Shown: in pieces, positions 16,854 to 25,487 of the stretch | Numbering within the stretch: position 1 is the first letter of the stretch | Layout of the letters: each line of letters begins with the position of its first letter | Assembly: GCF_034259205.1 (NCBI RefSeq) | Contig: NZ_CP139487.1 | Location: forward strand, 2,170,001-2,234,000 | Reading direction: 5' to 3' | Length of the DNA stretch: 64,000 nt | Source of the DNA: Peredibacter starrii | Lineage (GTDB): Bacteria; Bdellovibrionota; Bacteriovoracia; Bacteriovoracales; Bacteriovoracaceae | Notes under the pieces: model-generated | Told to the model about the DNA's origin: nothing | The model's input: the letters and a program-made list of their open reading frames with translations, nothing else | The model's database searches: none | Translations under genes and position numbers: made by a program

Positions 16854-18081
16854 ACTAACGTTATCTCTCTTCCTCATGTCTTCCATGGCCTCTGCCGCCC
16901 CTTTGACTTTAAAAGAGTCATTTGAGGCCGCCAGAAAGAACATGGAAACTCTTAAGCGGGCCGATGCAACCATCACTCGCAATGAAGAAACTGAAAATCG
17001 TGCGAAGGCAACGATCCTGCCTAACATTAGTGGTGTAGGTTCATACACCAGAATTGATCCACCCAATGCGGCCGGAAATTCTCCCTTCCTACTAACAAGA
17101 CAGTACTCGGCGGCCTTGAGACTTACTCAGCCGCTTCTTCGTGGTGGTTCAATTGCCGCTTATCAAGTGGCCAAAGAAAACGTTCTTCTGGCCAGATTCC
17201 AAAAAGAAGCAAGTGAACTGAACCTTTATCAATTGGTGATTAACTCCTACTACAATCTTCATATCGCCCAGGTTGATGTCTTAAATCTTCAGGAGTTTTT
17301 GAAACTCACTAAAGAGCGTGTGAAAGAACTTCGTGAAAGAACAGCGATTGGTCGTTCACGTCGTGGAGAGTTGGTTGAAGCTGAGGCCCAGGAGAAATCG
17401 GCCGAATCTCAACTTCAAGCGGGACTTATTAGTCTCCAGCAAGCGGAAGTGACGTTCGAATTCTATACAAGAATGAAGCCGGGGGAGATCGCAACACTTG
17501 GAAATGTTCCTAAGCTTCAAATGAGCTCGCAGGAATATTTAAATAAAGTAAAAGGTCGTCCGGACATCATGGCCGTGAATCAGCAGGTTCGTGTTGCCGA
17601 TCGCCAAATTGAAGTGTCTCGCGGTGGTCACTTACCTTCATTAGATCTAACCAGTAACTATTACTTCGACCGCACCGGTGTATTATCAACTTCTGACTGG
17701 GACGTTGGGCTGGCGGTTGTTGTTCCTCTTTATCAAGGGGGCGGAGTGCAGGCGGCGGTTCGTGAAGCAGTTGAAGCAAAACGCATTGCTGAGTTAACCA
17801 GCTCTGAGACTGTTCGTGCGGCCGAAAGAGATATGATGATCAGTTATCAAAATCTTTCACAGTTGATGATTCAACTTGAAGCAGTTAAAGGTGCCTACAG
17901 TAAAGCTGAAGAGGCCTATAAGCTGAATAAGAGAGACTACCAGTATGGACTTGTGACGAACTTAGATGTTCTTCAGTCACTAAACTACTTTATTGAGAGT
18001 AAGCGTACTTACAACACTCTCAGTATCATGGCCCATATGAACTATAAAAACCTTGAAGCTCTTACTGGAGTTCTCCCATGA
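16843..18081 (+). CDS. TolC-family outer-membrane efflux protein
   Basis: A 412-residue protein with a signal peptide cut after ASA near residue 18, followed by LTLKESFEAARKN, the usual start of TolC-type proteins. Long heptad-rich helices follow, and conserved turns such as NLDVLQSLNYFIESKRTYNT lie near the end. TolC proteins form the trimeric outer-membrane and periplasmic exit duct of efflux systems. The gene overlaps the MarR gene by 11 bases and the RND gene by 4, so all three are one coupled operon. No membrane fusion protein is encoded here. Confidence 0.9.
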   Translation: MKYRLTLSLFLMSSMASAAPLTLKESFEAARKNMETLKRADATITRNEETENRAKATILPNISGVGSYTRIDPPNAAGNSPFLLTRQYSAALRLTQPLLRGGSIAAYQVAKENVLLARFQKEASELNLYQLVINSYYNLHIAQVDVLNLQEFLKLTKERVKELRERTAIGRSRRGELVEAEAQEKSAESQLQAGLISLQQAEVTFEFYTRMKPGEIATLGNVPKLQMSSQEYLNKVKGRPDIMAVNQQVRVADRQIEVSRGGHLPSLDLTSNYYFDRTGVLSTSDWDVGLAVVVPLYQGGGVQAAVREAVEAKRIAELTSSETVRAAERDMMISYQNLSQLMIQLEAVKGAYSKAEEAYKLNKRDYQYGLVTNLDVLQSLNYFIESKRTYNTLSIMAHMNYKNLEALTGVLP

Positions 18082-21000
18082 GTTTATCCGATATTTCGAT
18101 TCGTAAACCGGTCTTCGCCTGGATGCTCATGGCCGCCATGATCATCTTTGGTTACATCTCCATGAGAAAGATGGGTGTGTCCCAGATGCCAGACGTGGAT
18201 TTTCCGGTGGTAAACGTTTCTGTTATTTATGAAGGTGCTGCGCCGGAAGTAATGGAACTAGATGTAATTGATCCAATTGAATCTGCGGTTCTTTCGGTAG
18301 AAGGTGTAAAAAACGTTACCTCAACCGCTCGTCTTGGTACGGCCAATATTTCAGTTGAGTTCAACCTTAATAAGAACATTGATGTGGCGGTGTCTGAGAT
18401 TGAATCGAAGATTAACCAGGCCGCTCGACTTCTTCCGGATGATATTGATCCTCCGACCATTTCAAAAGTTAACCCGGACGACCGTCCGATTATGTTCCTT
18501 GCGGTTGCTGCTCCTGAGATGTCACGTAAAGACCTTATGGCCTATACTCGTGACGTCCTTAAGGACAAGTTCCAGACTGTATCTGGCGTGGCAGACGTTT
18601 TCCTTGCAGGTTACATCGATCCGAACCTTCGTGTTTGGGCCTTCAATGAAAAACTCAATAAGCTAGAGCTTACAGTTAATGATGTTATCGGTGCAGTTCA
18701 GGCCGAACACAAAGAATCTCCGTCAGGATTTATTGAAGATCCTTTTAAAGAAAAAAACGTTCGTACACTCGGTGAAGCAACTTCGGTTTCAGAATTTAAA
18801 AAACTTCCGATTATCCGTCGTGGCGGATCTCCTAACTTCATGCCAGTGTTTCTCGATCAAGTGGTTGATGTTGAAGAGGGGATTGCTGACGTCCGTCGTA
18901 TCTCTCGATCAAACGGCAAAAACGCTCTTGGTCTTGGTATCCGTAAACAGCGTGGTACCAACACAATGGCGGTCGCTGATGGTGTAAAAAAGAAGATGGA
19001 AGAACTTCAGAAAGATCTTCCGCCTGGAATGGAGCTTTATGTGAACTTCGATACCACGAAGTTCATTGATGAGTCGATTCACGAATTGACCTTTAACTTG
19101 ATCCTCTCATCGATTCTGACTGCAATTGTCTGCTGGTTGTTCCTCGGTTCATTCTCGGCCACGATCAACGTTATTCTGGCGATTCCGACATCAATTCTGG
19201 GTGCCTTCGTTATTCTGAAGTACCTGAACTTTACTCTCAATACCTTTACCCTCCTGGCCCTTTCACTTTCGATTGGTATCGTAGTGGATGACGCCATCAT
19301 GGTTCTGGAGAATATTTTCCGTCACCACGAGATGGGAAAAAATCGTGTTGATGCTTCCCGCGATGGAGCAAATGAAATTTCCTTCGCCGCTCTTGCCGCA
19401 ACAGTGGCGATTATGGCGATCTTCCTTCCAGTGGCCTTCATGGATGGTATCATTGGTAAGTACTTCTTCCAGTTCGGTATCACAATTTCAGTGGCCGTAG
19501 GTCTTTCATATATTGAGGCGCTGACTCTGACCCCGATGCGTACCAGTCAGTTTATGGAAGAAGTAGGTCGTACTTCTAAAATTGGTGCGGCCGTGGATAA
19601 GTTCTTCGAAAAGCTTATTCATTTCTACACAAACATTCTTCGTACATGTTTGAATCACAGAGTGATCCTACTTTTGGGATCGACCGTCTTCTTCGCCGTT
19701 TCATTCGGCGTGGTGAAGTTCCTTCCAAAAGAATTCGTGCCGGTTCAGGATACTTCGAACTTCATGATGCGCGTGAAGACACCAGATGGTTCATCTCTTG
19801 AGTACACGGACAAGCACACTCGTGAAGTTGAAAAATACCTTATGTCTCGTGGTGAAGTTCTTCGTTACTTCGTGGCAGTAGGGGGCTTTGGCGGAAGTAT
19901 GGAGGCCAACTCGGCGAACCTTTTCGTGACTCTTAAAGAGCCAAAAGATCGTCCAAAAACAAAAGATGGCAAGACTCCTTATCAGCCGGATCTGTTAAAT
20001 GAGTTCCGTGCTCACTTCAAAGAATTCAAAGGTGCGAAGGTTTTCGTTCAAGATACTTCTCAGTCTGGTTTCTCGGCCTCTGGTCGTGGTTTCCCGGTTG
20101 AATTCACTCTTATCGGTCCAAACTGGCCGACACTTATCAAGGCCGCTCGTGATGTTATGGGCGAGATGAAAGAGTCTGGCTACTACGTGGATACTGATAC
20201 TGACTTTAAAGAATCAGTAATGGAGATCCAGGTCTTCCCGGATCGTGATAAGGCCAAGCTTCGTGGTGTATCGGTTCAAGAAATTGGTACAACGATCAAT
20301 GCGCTTATTGGTGGTGTGGTTATCGGTAAGTATTCTAAGGACGGTCACCGTAATGATATCCGTATTAAGATGGCCGATGCTTCTAAGAACAAGCTTGATG
20401 ATCTTAAAAAGATCTATGTTCGTAACACTCGCGGAGAGTTGGTGAAACTTCTTGATGTGGTTGTGGTAAAAGAACTTCCAGGTGTTCAATCCGTGAACCG
20501 TCGTTCTCGTCAACGTGCGATTACAATTTTCTCAGGTGTTGCTCCAGGAAAGGCCCAGGGTGAAGCACTTGCAAAGGTCCGTGAGATTACCCAGAAGCAT
20601 CTTCCGGCCGGTTACACTCTGATTGAATCAGGTTCAGCTGAAACATATAACGAGGCCTTCACGAGCTTAATTTTTGCTCTTCTCATGGGTATTGTGATTG
20701 CGTACATGGTTCTGGGAACTCAGTTTAATAGTTTCATCGATCCGATTACGGTTCTCACGGCCCTACCGTTCAGTTTCTCGGGTGCGTTCTTAGCACTTTA
20801 TTTGATGGGTCAGTCGATCAATCTTTACTCGATGATTGGTTTAATTCTCCTCATGGGTATCGTGAAGAAAAACTCGATTCTCCTGGTGGATTTTACAAAT
20901 CAGCGTCGTGAAGATGGACTAAGTGTTAAAGACGCTCTTATCGATGCGTGTCCAAAACGTCTTCGTCCGATTCTTATGACAACCATCGCGACCATTGCTG

Positions 21001-21161
21001 GTGCGATTCCCCTGGCCTTCTCTCTGGGTGCGGGTTCTGAAGCACTTAAGCCGATGGCCGTGGCAATTATCGGTGGTTGTATTGTTTCAACGGTTCTGAC
21101 TCTCGTTGTAGTTCCTGCCTTCTACTCACTACTATCTCGCGAAAAGAAGGCCAGTCATTAA
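18078..21161 (+). CDS. RND efflux pump (HAE1/AcrB-like)
   Basis: A 1027-residue inner-membrane pump of normal family length. It has an N-terminal helix, a large periplasmic porter domain, and a helix block around 340-500 including LSLSIGIVVDDAIMVLENI with the paired proton-relay aspartates near 403-408. A second porter domain and a second helix block follow (LILLMGIVKKNSILLVDF). The opening SIRKPVFAWMLMAAMII and MGVSQMPDVDFP are typical of drug-type RND pumps. It starts in the tolC-like stop by an ATGA overlap. No adaptor gene accompanies it, so an adaptor encoded elsewhere is inferred. Confidence 0.93.
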   Translation: MSLSDISIRKPVFAWMLMAAMIIFGYISMRKMGVSQMPDVDFPVVNVSVIYEGAAPEVMELDVIDPIESAVLSVEGVKNVTSTARLGTANISVEFNLNKNIDVAVSEIESKINQAARLLPDDIDPPTISKVNPDDRPIMFLAVAAPEMSRKDLMAYTRDVLKDKFQTVSGVADVFLAGYIDPNLRVWAFNEKLNKLELTVNDVIGAVQAEHKESPSGFIEDPFKEKNVRTLGEATSVSEFKKLPIIRRGGSPNFMPVFLDQVVDVEEGIADVRRISRSNGKNALGLGIRKQRGTNTMAVADGVKKKMEELQKDLPPGMELYVNFDTTKFIDESIHELTFNLILSSILTAIVCWLFLGSFSATINVILAIPTSILGAFVILKYLNFTLNTFTLLALSLSIGIVVDDAIMVLENIFRHHEMGKNRVDASRDGANEISFAALAATVAIMAIFLPVAFMDGIIGKYFFQFGITISVAVGLSYIEALTLTPMRTSQFMEEVGRTSKIGAAVDKFFEKLIHFYTNILRTCLNHRVILLLGSTVFFAVSFGVVKFLPKEFVPVQDTSNFMMRVKTPDGSSLEYTDKHTREVEKYLMSRGEVLRYFVAVGGFGGSMEANSANLFVTLKEPKDRPKTKDGKTPYQPDLLNEFRAHFKEFKGAKVFVQDTSQSGFSASGRGFPVEFTLIGPNWPTLIKAARDVMGEMKESGYYVDTDTDFKESVMEIQVFPDRDKAKLRGVSVQEIGTTINALIGGVVIGKYSKDGHRNDIRIKMADASKNKLDDLKKIYVRNTRGELVKLLDVVVVKELPGVQSVNRRSRQRAITIFSGVAPGKAQGEALAKVREITQKHLPAGYTLIESGSAETYNEAFTSLIFALLMGIVIAYMVLGTQFNSFIDPITVLTALPFSFSGAFLALYLMGQSINLYSMIGLILLMGIVKKNSILLVDFTNQRREDGLSVKDALIDACPKRLRPILMTTIATIAGAIPLAFSLGAGSEALKPMAVAIIGGCIVSTVLTLVVVPAFYSLLSREKKASH

Positions 21162-21448
21162 TGTCTCATTGGTTAAAGGTGCATCCGAAAGGATGCACCC
21201 TTTCTCTTTATGTCCAACCGGGCGCCTCTCGTTCTGAGGTCTCGGGTCTACACGGCGACAGATTAAAAGTTAAAATCAAGGCTCCGCCTGTTGATGGTGA
21301 GGCGAATGAGGCCCTCATTGAATTTATTGCGGAGACTTTGGAGATACCTAAACGAAGTGTCCATCTCACTCAAGGCGAGACTTCCCGTCAGAAAACGATC
21401 TTGGTTGAAATGGCGGTAGAGAATGTGCGAGCGATTATTAAAGACTAA
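21161..21448 (+). CDS. yggU: DUF167/YggU family protein
   Basis: A 95-residue protein matching the small conserved DUF167 family: YVQPGASRSEVSGLHG, then KVKIKAPPVDGEANEALIEF, and SVHLTQGETSRQKTILV. The biochemical role of the family is unsettled. The ATG shares one base with the stop of the RND gene, so it is translated from the same transcript, although its function need not concern efflux. The frame opens 28 codons earlier inside the RND gene, but that part is a shadow. Confidence 0.9.
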   Translation: MSHWLKVHPKGCTLSLYVQPGASRSEVSGLHGDRLKVKIKAPPVDGEANEALIEFIAETLEIPKRSVHLTQGETSRQKTILVEMAVENVRAIIKD

Positions 21449-21455
21449 AAAAAAA

Positions 21456-21475
21456 GGCCCCACCGAAGTGAGGCC
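21456..21475. terminator. Bidirectional terminator with UUCG loop on minus strand
   Basis: The same GGCCCCAC-CGAA-GTGAGGCC hairpin as at 13974-13993. It separates the convergent efflux operon and the trypsin-like gene at 21484. A long T-run follows on the minus strand. Confidence 0.82.
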
Positions 21476-21483
21476 TTTAGAGA

Positions 21484-22437
21484 TTACTTAGTTAATTGAG
21501 CTTGTTTGATTTTTGAAGTAAGGGCCGTAATTCTTAGAACCACTTCACCCCATTGAACACCACCAAGATTGTCATTACCTACGAAAGCACAGTTTTGAAT
21601 GTTTTCGTCACACTTGTTTACAACTAAACAGCTGCGAGGATCAGATTCTTTGCTTGGGTGGTAATCAGTTCTACCTTGGATCAGGATACCTTCAAGCATA
21701 CCAGTGTTGGCATCGAATACCGCTGAACCAGAGTTACCTTGGAAAGTATCCAGGTTAGTAGAGAACTTTGTTGAGTCTGTATTTCTTGTAACTTTAGCAC
21801 CTGGAGAAACCTTAGTTGGTAGACCAGTTGGGTGACCGATAACAACAAGCTGAGCGTTGTTGGCGATTTTCCCAGTTGTACGGAACTTAAGTGGAGTGCG
21901 GCCAGTAACTGGACGGTCTAGCTTAATGATCGCGTAGTCTAGAGTCTGATTAAGTTCAGCAGCAACTACTGACTTACAAGTATAGATGTTTGTTACTGAG
22001 ATATCTTTTGTAGGGTTAGCAGTCGGCGACTTCATATCGTAGCCGAACACCCATGCGAAACCTCTACAAACGTTCTCTGGCGTAGAGAATGATTTGTAAC
22101 AGTGACCTGCAGTGATCAAAGTATCAGGAGAAACCAGGAAGCCCGAACAGTTCGGAGCGATTGGCTGCTGAGAGAATGATTCTGAAGGACAGATATTCAT
22201 CGCGCGCTCTAGAGATTGTGTCCCTACAAGGTCGAAGAAGTTTGGTTTAGATGATTTTTGGAACTGACGAACATCGATCATGCCGGCAGTTGCTTGCGCA
22301 AGCTGAAGATGAAGCTGATTTCTAACCTGATAGATATCCTGTCGGTTATCTGGGCCGTAAACAACTTCGATACTCTGATTAGCTGCGAAGGCTTGAGAAA
22401 GGGCCAGAAGCGAGGCCAAAGCGATTAGATTTTTCAT
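21484..22437 (-). CDS. Secreted trypsin-like (S1) serine protease
   Basis: A 317-residue exported protease with a signal peptide cut after AFA near residue 18. The triad is visible: His in ITAGHC, Asp in TLDYAIIKLDR, and Ser in FQGNSGSAVFD. The early motif VYGPDNRQDIYQV and the NSG(S/A) surroundings match the protease domain of the trypsin-ankyrin protein at 52673-54148, so the two are paralogues; this one lacks ankyrin repeats. AGGAGATGGA before the ATG at 22437 decides the start over the longer frame to 22476. Confidence 0.9.
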   Translation of the reverse strand: MKNLIALASLLALSQAFAANQSIEVVYGPDNRQDIYQVRNQLHLQLAQATAGMIDVRQFQKSSKPNFFDLVGTQSLERAMNICPSESFSQQPIAPNCSGFLVSPDTLITAGHCYKSFSTPENVCRGFAWVFGYDMKSPTANPTKDISVTNIYTCKSVVAAELNQTLDYAIIKLDRPVTGRTPLKFRTTGKIANNAQLVVIGHPTGLPTKVSPGAKVTRNTDSTKFSTNLDTFQGNSGSAVFDANTGMLEGILIQGRTDYHPSKESDPRSCLVVNKCDENIQNCAFVGNDNLGGVQWGEVVLRITALTSKIKQAQLTK

Positions 22438-22573
22438 TCCATCTCCTATGAGGAAAGGTGCGTTGAACGGGGGCATTTATTCCAAAGTAAGAACAGATTG
22501 AAAACTAACATCTTCTGACAAATTTTTGACGGATTGCCTAAGTGCTTGAAATTGACCCGGCGAAATAAAAAAA

Positions 22574-22591
22574 GGCCCACCGAAGTGGGCC
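22574..22591. terminator. Hairpin terminator with UUCG loop on minus strand
   Basis: GGCCCAC-CGAA-GTGGGCC, a perfect 7-bp stem followed on the minus strand by TTTTTTT. It ends the HiPIP gene and is a variant of the hairpins at 13974 and 21456. Confidence 0.82.
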
Positions 22592-22619
22592 TTCTTATGA
22601 AGCTTTATTGAGATCTAAA

Positions 22620-22931
22620 TTAAGCTTTTTTGGCCCACATATTACAGTAAGCGCCTTCTTTTACCATTGGAGCTGTTGGAGTCTTCATAGCATTTTTCAT
22701 TGCTGGAAGAGTACATTCGCCCACGCCTGCAGCGCCAGCTTTATAGTGCTTACAAGTTGAACACTGTTTGCCGTTCTTAGCTTGTGGAGAAACTTCTTTA
22801 TAACCAAGTTTACCAGCTGTAACGAATGTACCTGCGGCAACTGCGTCGTTAAGAAGACCAGCAGCTTTTCCAACTACAGTTGAAACAGCGGCGAAAAATA
22901 GAGATGTTTTTAAAAATTCACGTCTTTTCAT
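22620..22931 (-). CDS. High-potential iron-sulfur protein, Tat-exported
   Basis: A 103-residue protein with a twin-arginine signal (KRREFLKTS followed by a hydrophobic stretch). Four cysteines follow in the HiPIP pattern: CSTC, a third after 12 residues (GEC), and the last near the C-terminus (AYCNMW). HiPIPs carry a 4Fe-4S cluster folded in the cytoplasm, which fits Tat export, and shuttle electrons in the periplasm between cytochrome bc1 and oxidases or reaction centres. No partner gene is nearby. The frame opens at a TTG two codons earlier, and the ATG at 22931 is preferred. It has its own terminator. Confidence 0.87.
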   Translation of the reverse strand: MKRREFLKTSLFFAAVSTVVGKAAGLLNDAVAAGTFVTAGKLGYKEVSPQAKNGKQCSTCKHYKAGAAGVGECTLPAMKNAMKTPTAPMVKEGAYCNMWAKKA

Positions 22932-23124
22932 ATTCAAGCCCTTTGTTAAAAAAAATTGTTCTTAATTTGATAAAAATCTTTATGGGAATTTTAGCATAAA
23001 AAAAATTGGTTTTAAGAGTGAAAAATGCACCACAAGAGCACCTACCTTTGCTCGAAATATCATGCAAAAGTTTGAGCTATAAAACTGATAGACACTCCGA
23101 ATAAGTTCTAACTAATATTAAAGA

Positions 23125-24255
23125 ATGAAAACACAAACTAAATCATTTAATTTTATCGATCTATTCTCTGGTTGCGGCGGACTCTCTTGCGGTCTAGAAA
23201 TGGCGGGTCACCGTTGTTTATTGGGCGTTGATGCAAATAAAGAGGCGATTCAAAGTTTTGCGGCAAACCATCACGAAGCAGCAGTTTATTTGGGAGACAT
23301 TAAAAAACTTTCAGAGAAAAAGTTAACTGAGCTTCTGAAAGGTCAGAAAGTTGATATGGTTGTTGGTGGACCTCCTTGTCAGGGTTTCTCGACTGTTGGT
23401 CGTGGCCAGGTAGAGGATGAGCGTAACCAACTTTTTAAAGAGTTCGTACGTATCGTTAAAGTAACTCAGCCGAAAGTTATTCTATTTGAAAACGTGACTG
23501 GTCTTGTGGCCAAGAAGAACCAACCGATTCTTGCTAAAATTTTCCAATATTTTGAGAAGCTCGGCTACAACATGGATGCCCGTGTTCTTTCAGCTGAAGA
23601 ATTTGGTGTGCCTGAAAAGCGTCGTCGCGCCATTATCATGGGTGTAAAAGGGGGAGAGTGTGTTTTCCCTGAAGTGACTCACGGTAAGCGTTCAAAACAA
23701 AAAGTTCGCACGGTTTCTGAAGTGTTCAAAAACTTAAAAGCTAAAAATGGCCAGATCTATAATCACGATGTGAAGGCCGCTCAGATTAAAAAAGTCGAAG
23801 ACCGTGAACGCCTGAAATTTATTCCGGCCGGAAAAGGGATTCGTTACCAGGAAGATGAACTGAACTATCTTCCAAAAAAACTTCGTTACGGCATTGATTG
23901 GAACACTCTTCGTGAAAAGCGTTTCCGTCAGACTCGTCTTCAGCGTCTTCCGCTGAATGAGCCATCGCCAACGATCCTTACAGCGAGAACAACTTATTTC
24001 CACCCGACTGAAGCTCGCTACCTCACTCCACGTGAAGCGGCCGCATGTCAGAGTTTCCCGAATGACTTCATTTTCCACGGTTCTCAGACGGCCATGTTCC
24101 GTCAGATCGGAAATGCAGTTCCTCCGGGTCTGGCCCATGCACTCGGACAGGCGATCAAAAAGATCGAATTTAAAAAAGGTGTTTTCAAGAAGAAAACCGC
24201 GGAGAATATCCTAGGTAAGAACGCTTTCCACTATCACGAGACGACATACCTATGA
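23125..24255 (+). CDS. Orphan DNA (cytosine-5) methyltransferase
   Basis: A 376-residue C5 methyltransferase. Motif I is LFSGCGGLSCGLE (near residue 13). The catalytic loop is GGPPCQGFS with Cys near 85, then FENVTG (near 122), QTRLQRLPLNEPSPTI (motif VIII region), and a final RQIGNAVPP. These transfer a methyl group from S-adenosylmethionine to cytosine C5 in a specific site. No restriction endonuclease or Vsr gene is adjacent, so it is probably a solitary methylase. Its last 4 bases overlap the ampG-like gene. There is no Shine-Dalgarno; TAATAT ends 6 bases before the ATG. The target cannot be read from sequence. Confidence 0.93.
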   Translation: MKTQTKSFNFIDLFSGCGGLSCGLEMAGHRCLLGVDANKEAIQSFAANHHEAAVYLGDIKKLSEKKLTELLKGQKVDMVVGGPPCQGFSTVGRGQVEDERNQLFKEFVRIVKVTQPKVILFENVTGLVAKKNQPILAKIFQYFEKLGYNMDARVLSAEEFGVPEKRRRAIIMGVKGGECVFPEVTHGKRSKQKVRTVSEVFKNLKAKNGQIYNHDVKAAQIKKVEDRERLKFIPAGKGIRYQEDELNYLPKKLRYGIDWNTLREKRFRQTRLQRLPLNEPSPTILTARTTYFHPTEARYLTPREAAACQSFPNDFIFHGSQTAMFRQIGNAVPPGLAHALGQAIKKIEFKKGVFKKKTAENILGKNAFHYHETTYL

Positions 24256-25487
24256 TTGAAACTGTGAAGAAGATTTTTAGTACCCGCATGCTATCCATGC
24301 TTCTTATTGGTTATAGCGCGGGACTTCCGCTTCTTCTCATTGGTTCGACGTTGCAGGCGTGGATGACAGATGAAGGTGTTGACCTGACGGCCATTGGTCT
24401 CGTGTCACTTCTTGGCCTTCCCTATGTTTTCAAATTTCTATGGGCGCCACTCCTGGACCGTTACAAACTTCCATTTCTTTCTCGACGAAAGGGGTGGATG
24501 CTTTTGTTCCAGGTAATGCTGGTTCTTTGTATTCTTGGTTTATCTCTTACAAATCCTAAAACTGATATCAACCTCGTTTGTGTTTGGGCATTCCTCATTG
24601 CCTTTTTCTCGGCCTCTCAGGACGTTGTGCTTGATGCTTATAGAAGAGAAATTCTGCCTGATGAAGAACTGGGACTAGGTTCATCTCTTTATATTACAGG
24701 TTACCGTTTAGCGATGCTGGTTTCAGGTGCCCTTGCTCTGATTCTCGCGGACACTATTCCTTGGAAAGATGTGTATATGTGGCTTGCGGTGTTTATGGCG
24801 CCGGCGATTCTCTTCACATTTCTGGCCCCTAAAGAAAATCATCACATTCCAATTCCGGCCAATCTTAAGGCCGCAGTTGTGGGACCTTTAAAGGATTTTT
24901 TCACTCGTAAGGGTGCTTGGATCATGCTTCTCTTTATTCTGATGTATAAAGTGGGCGATAGCATGGCCTCGAATATGACGACTCCGTTTATTCTGGATAT
25001 CGGCTATTCAAAAACTGATATCGGAACTGTGGCGAAGACCTTCGGTATGGTTGCAACAATTCTAGGTGGAATCTTGGGTGGAACCATGATGCTTAGAATG
25101 AACATGCGCTACTCTTTGATCACTTTCGGTATTCTTCAGGCCGTATCAACTCTTGGTTTTGCTGCTCTTCCGGCCATGCCTGTGACATTCATGTCATTGG
25201 CCCTCATCATTGCGTTTGAAAACCTTGCTTCTGGTATGGGAACTGCCGCGTATTCAGCTTATATGGCCTCTTTGACCAATAAGCAGTTCACTGCCACTCA
25301 ATATGCGCTTCTCACGGCCCTCATGGGCATTCCTCGCGTAATCCTCGCCAGTCCGACAGGATGGATGGCAAAGCAGATGGGTTGGGAAATGTTCTTTGTG
25401 GTTTGTACGTTGGTAGCAGTGCCTGGACTTCTTTTATTGATTCCAGTTTTCCGCTTAGAAAAGCCAGCTCAAAAAGCCGCAATCTAA
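24252..25487 (+). CDS. ampG: AmpG-like muropeptide permease (MFS)
   Basis: A 411-residue membrane protein with about 12 predicted helices. The N-terminal half carries AmpG-typical features: GYSAGLPLLLIGSTLQAWM, FKFLWAPLLDRY, and FSASQDVVLDAYR. AmpG imports GlcNAc-anhydroMurNAc peptides released from peptidoglycan. In a predator this could recover wall fragments of prey, though self-recycling is the established role. It is translationally coupled to the methyltransferase (ATGA overlap), and its 3' end overlaps the convergent ankyrin lipoprotein gene by 33 bases. Confidence 0.87.
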   Translation: MIETVKKIFSTRMLSMLLIGYSAGLPLLLIGSTLQAWMTDEGVDLTAIGLVSLLGLPYVFKFLWAPLLDRYKLPFLSRRKGWMLLFQVMLVLCILGLSLTNPKTDINLVCVWAFLIAFFSASQDVVLDAYRREILPDEELGLGSSLYITGYRLAMLVSGALALILADTIPWKDVYMWLAVFMAPAILFTFLAPKENHHIPIPANLKAAVVGPLKDFFTRKGAWIMLLFILMYKVGDSMASNMTTPFILDIGYSKTDIGTVAKTFGMVATILGGILGGTMMLRMNMRYSLITFGILQAVSTLGFAALPAMPVTFMSLALIIAFENLASGMGTAAYSAYMASLTNKQFTATQYALLTALMGIPRVILASPTGWMAKQMGWEMFFVVCTLVAVPGLLLLIPVFRLEKPAQKAAI

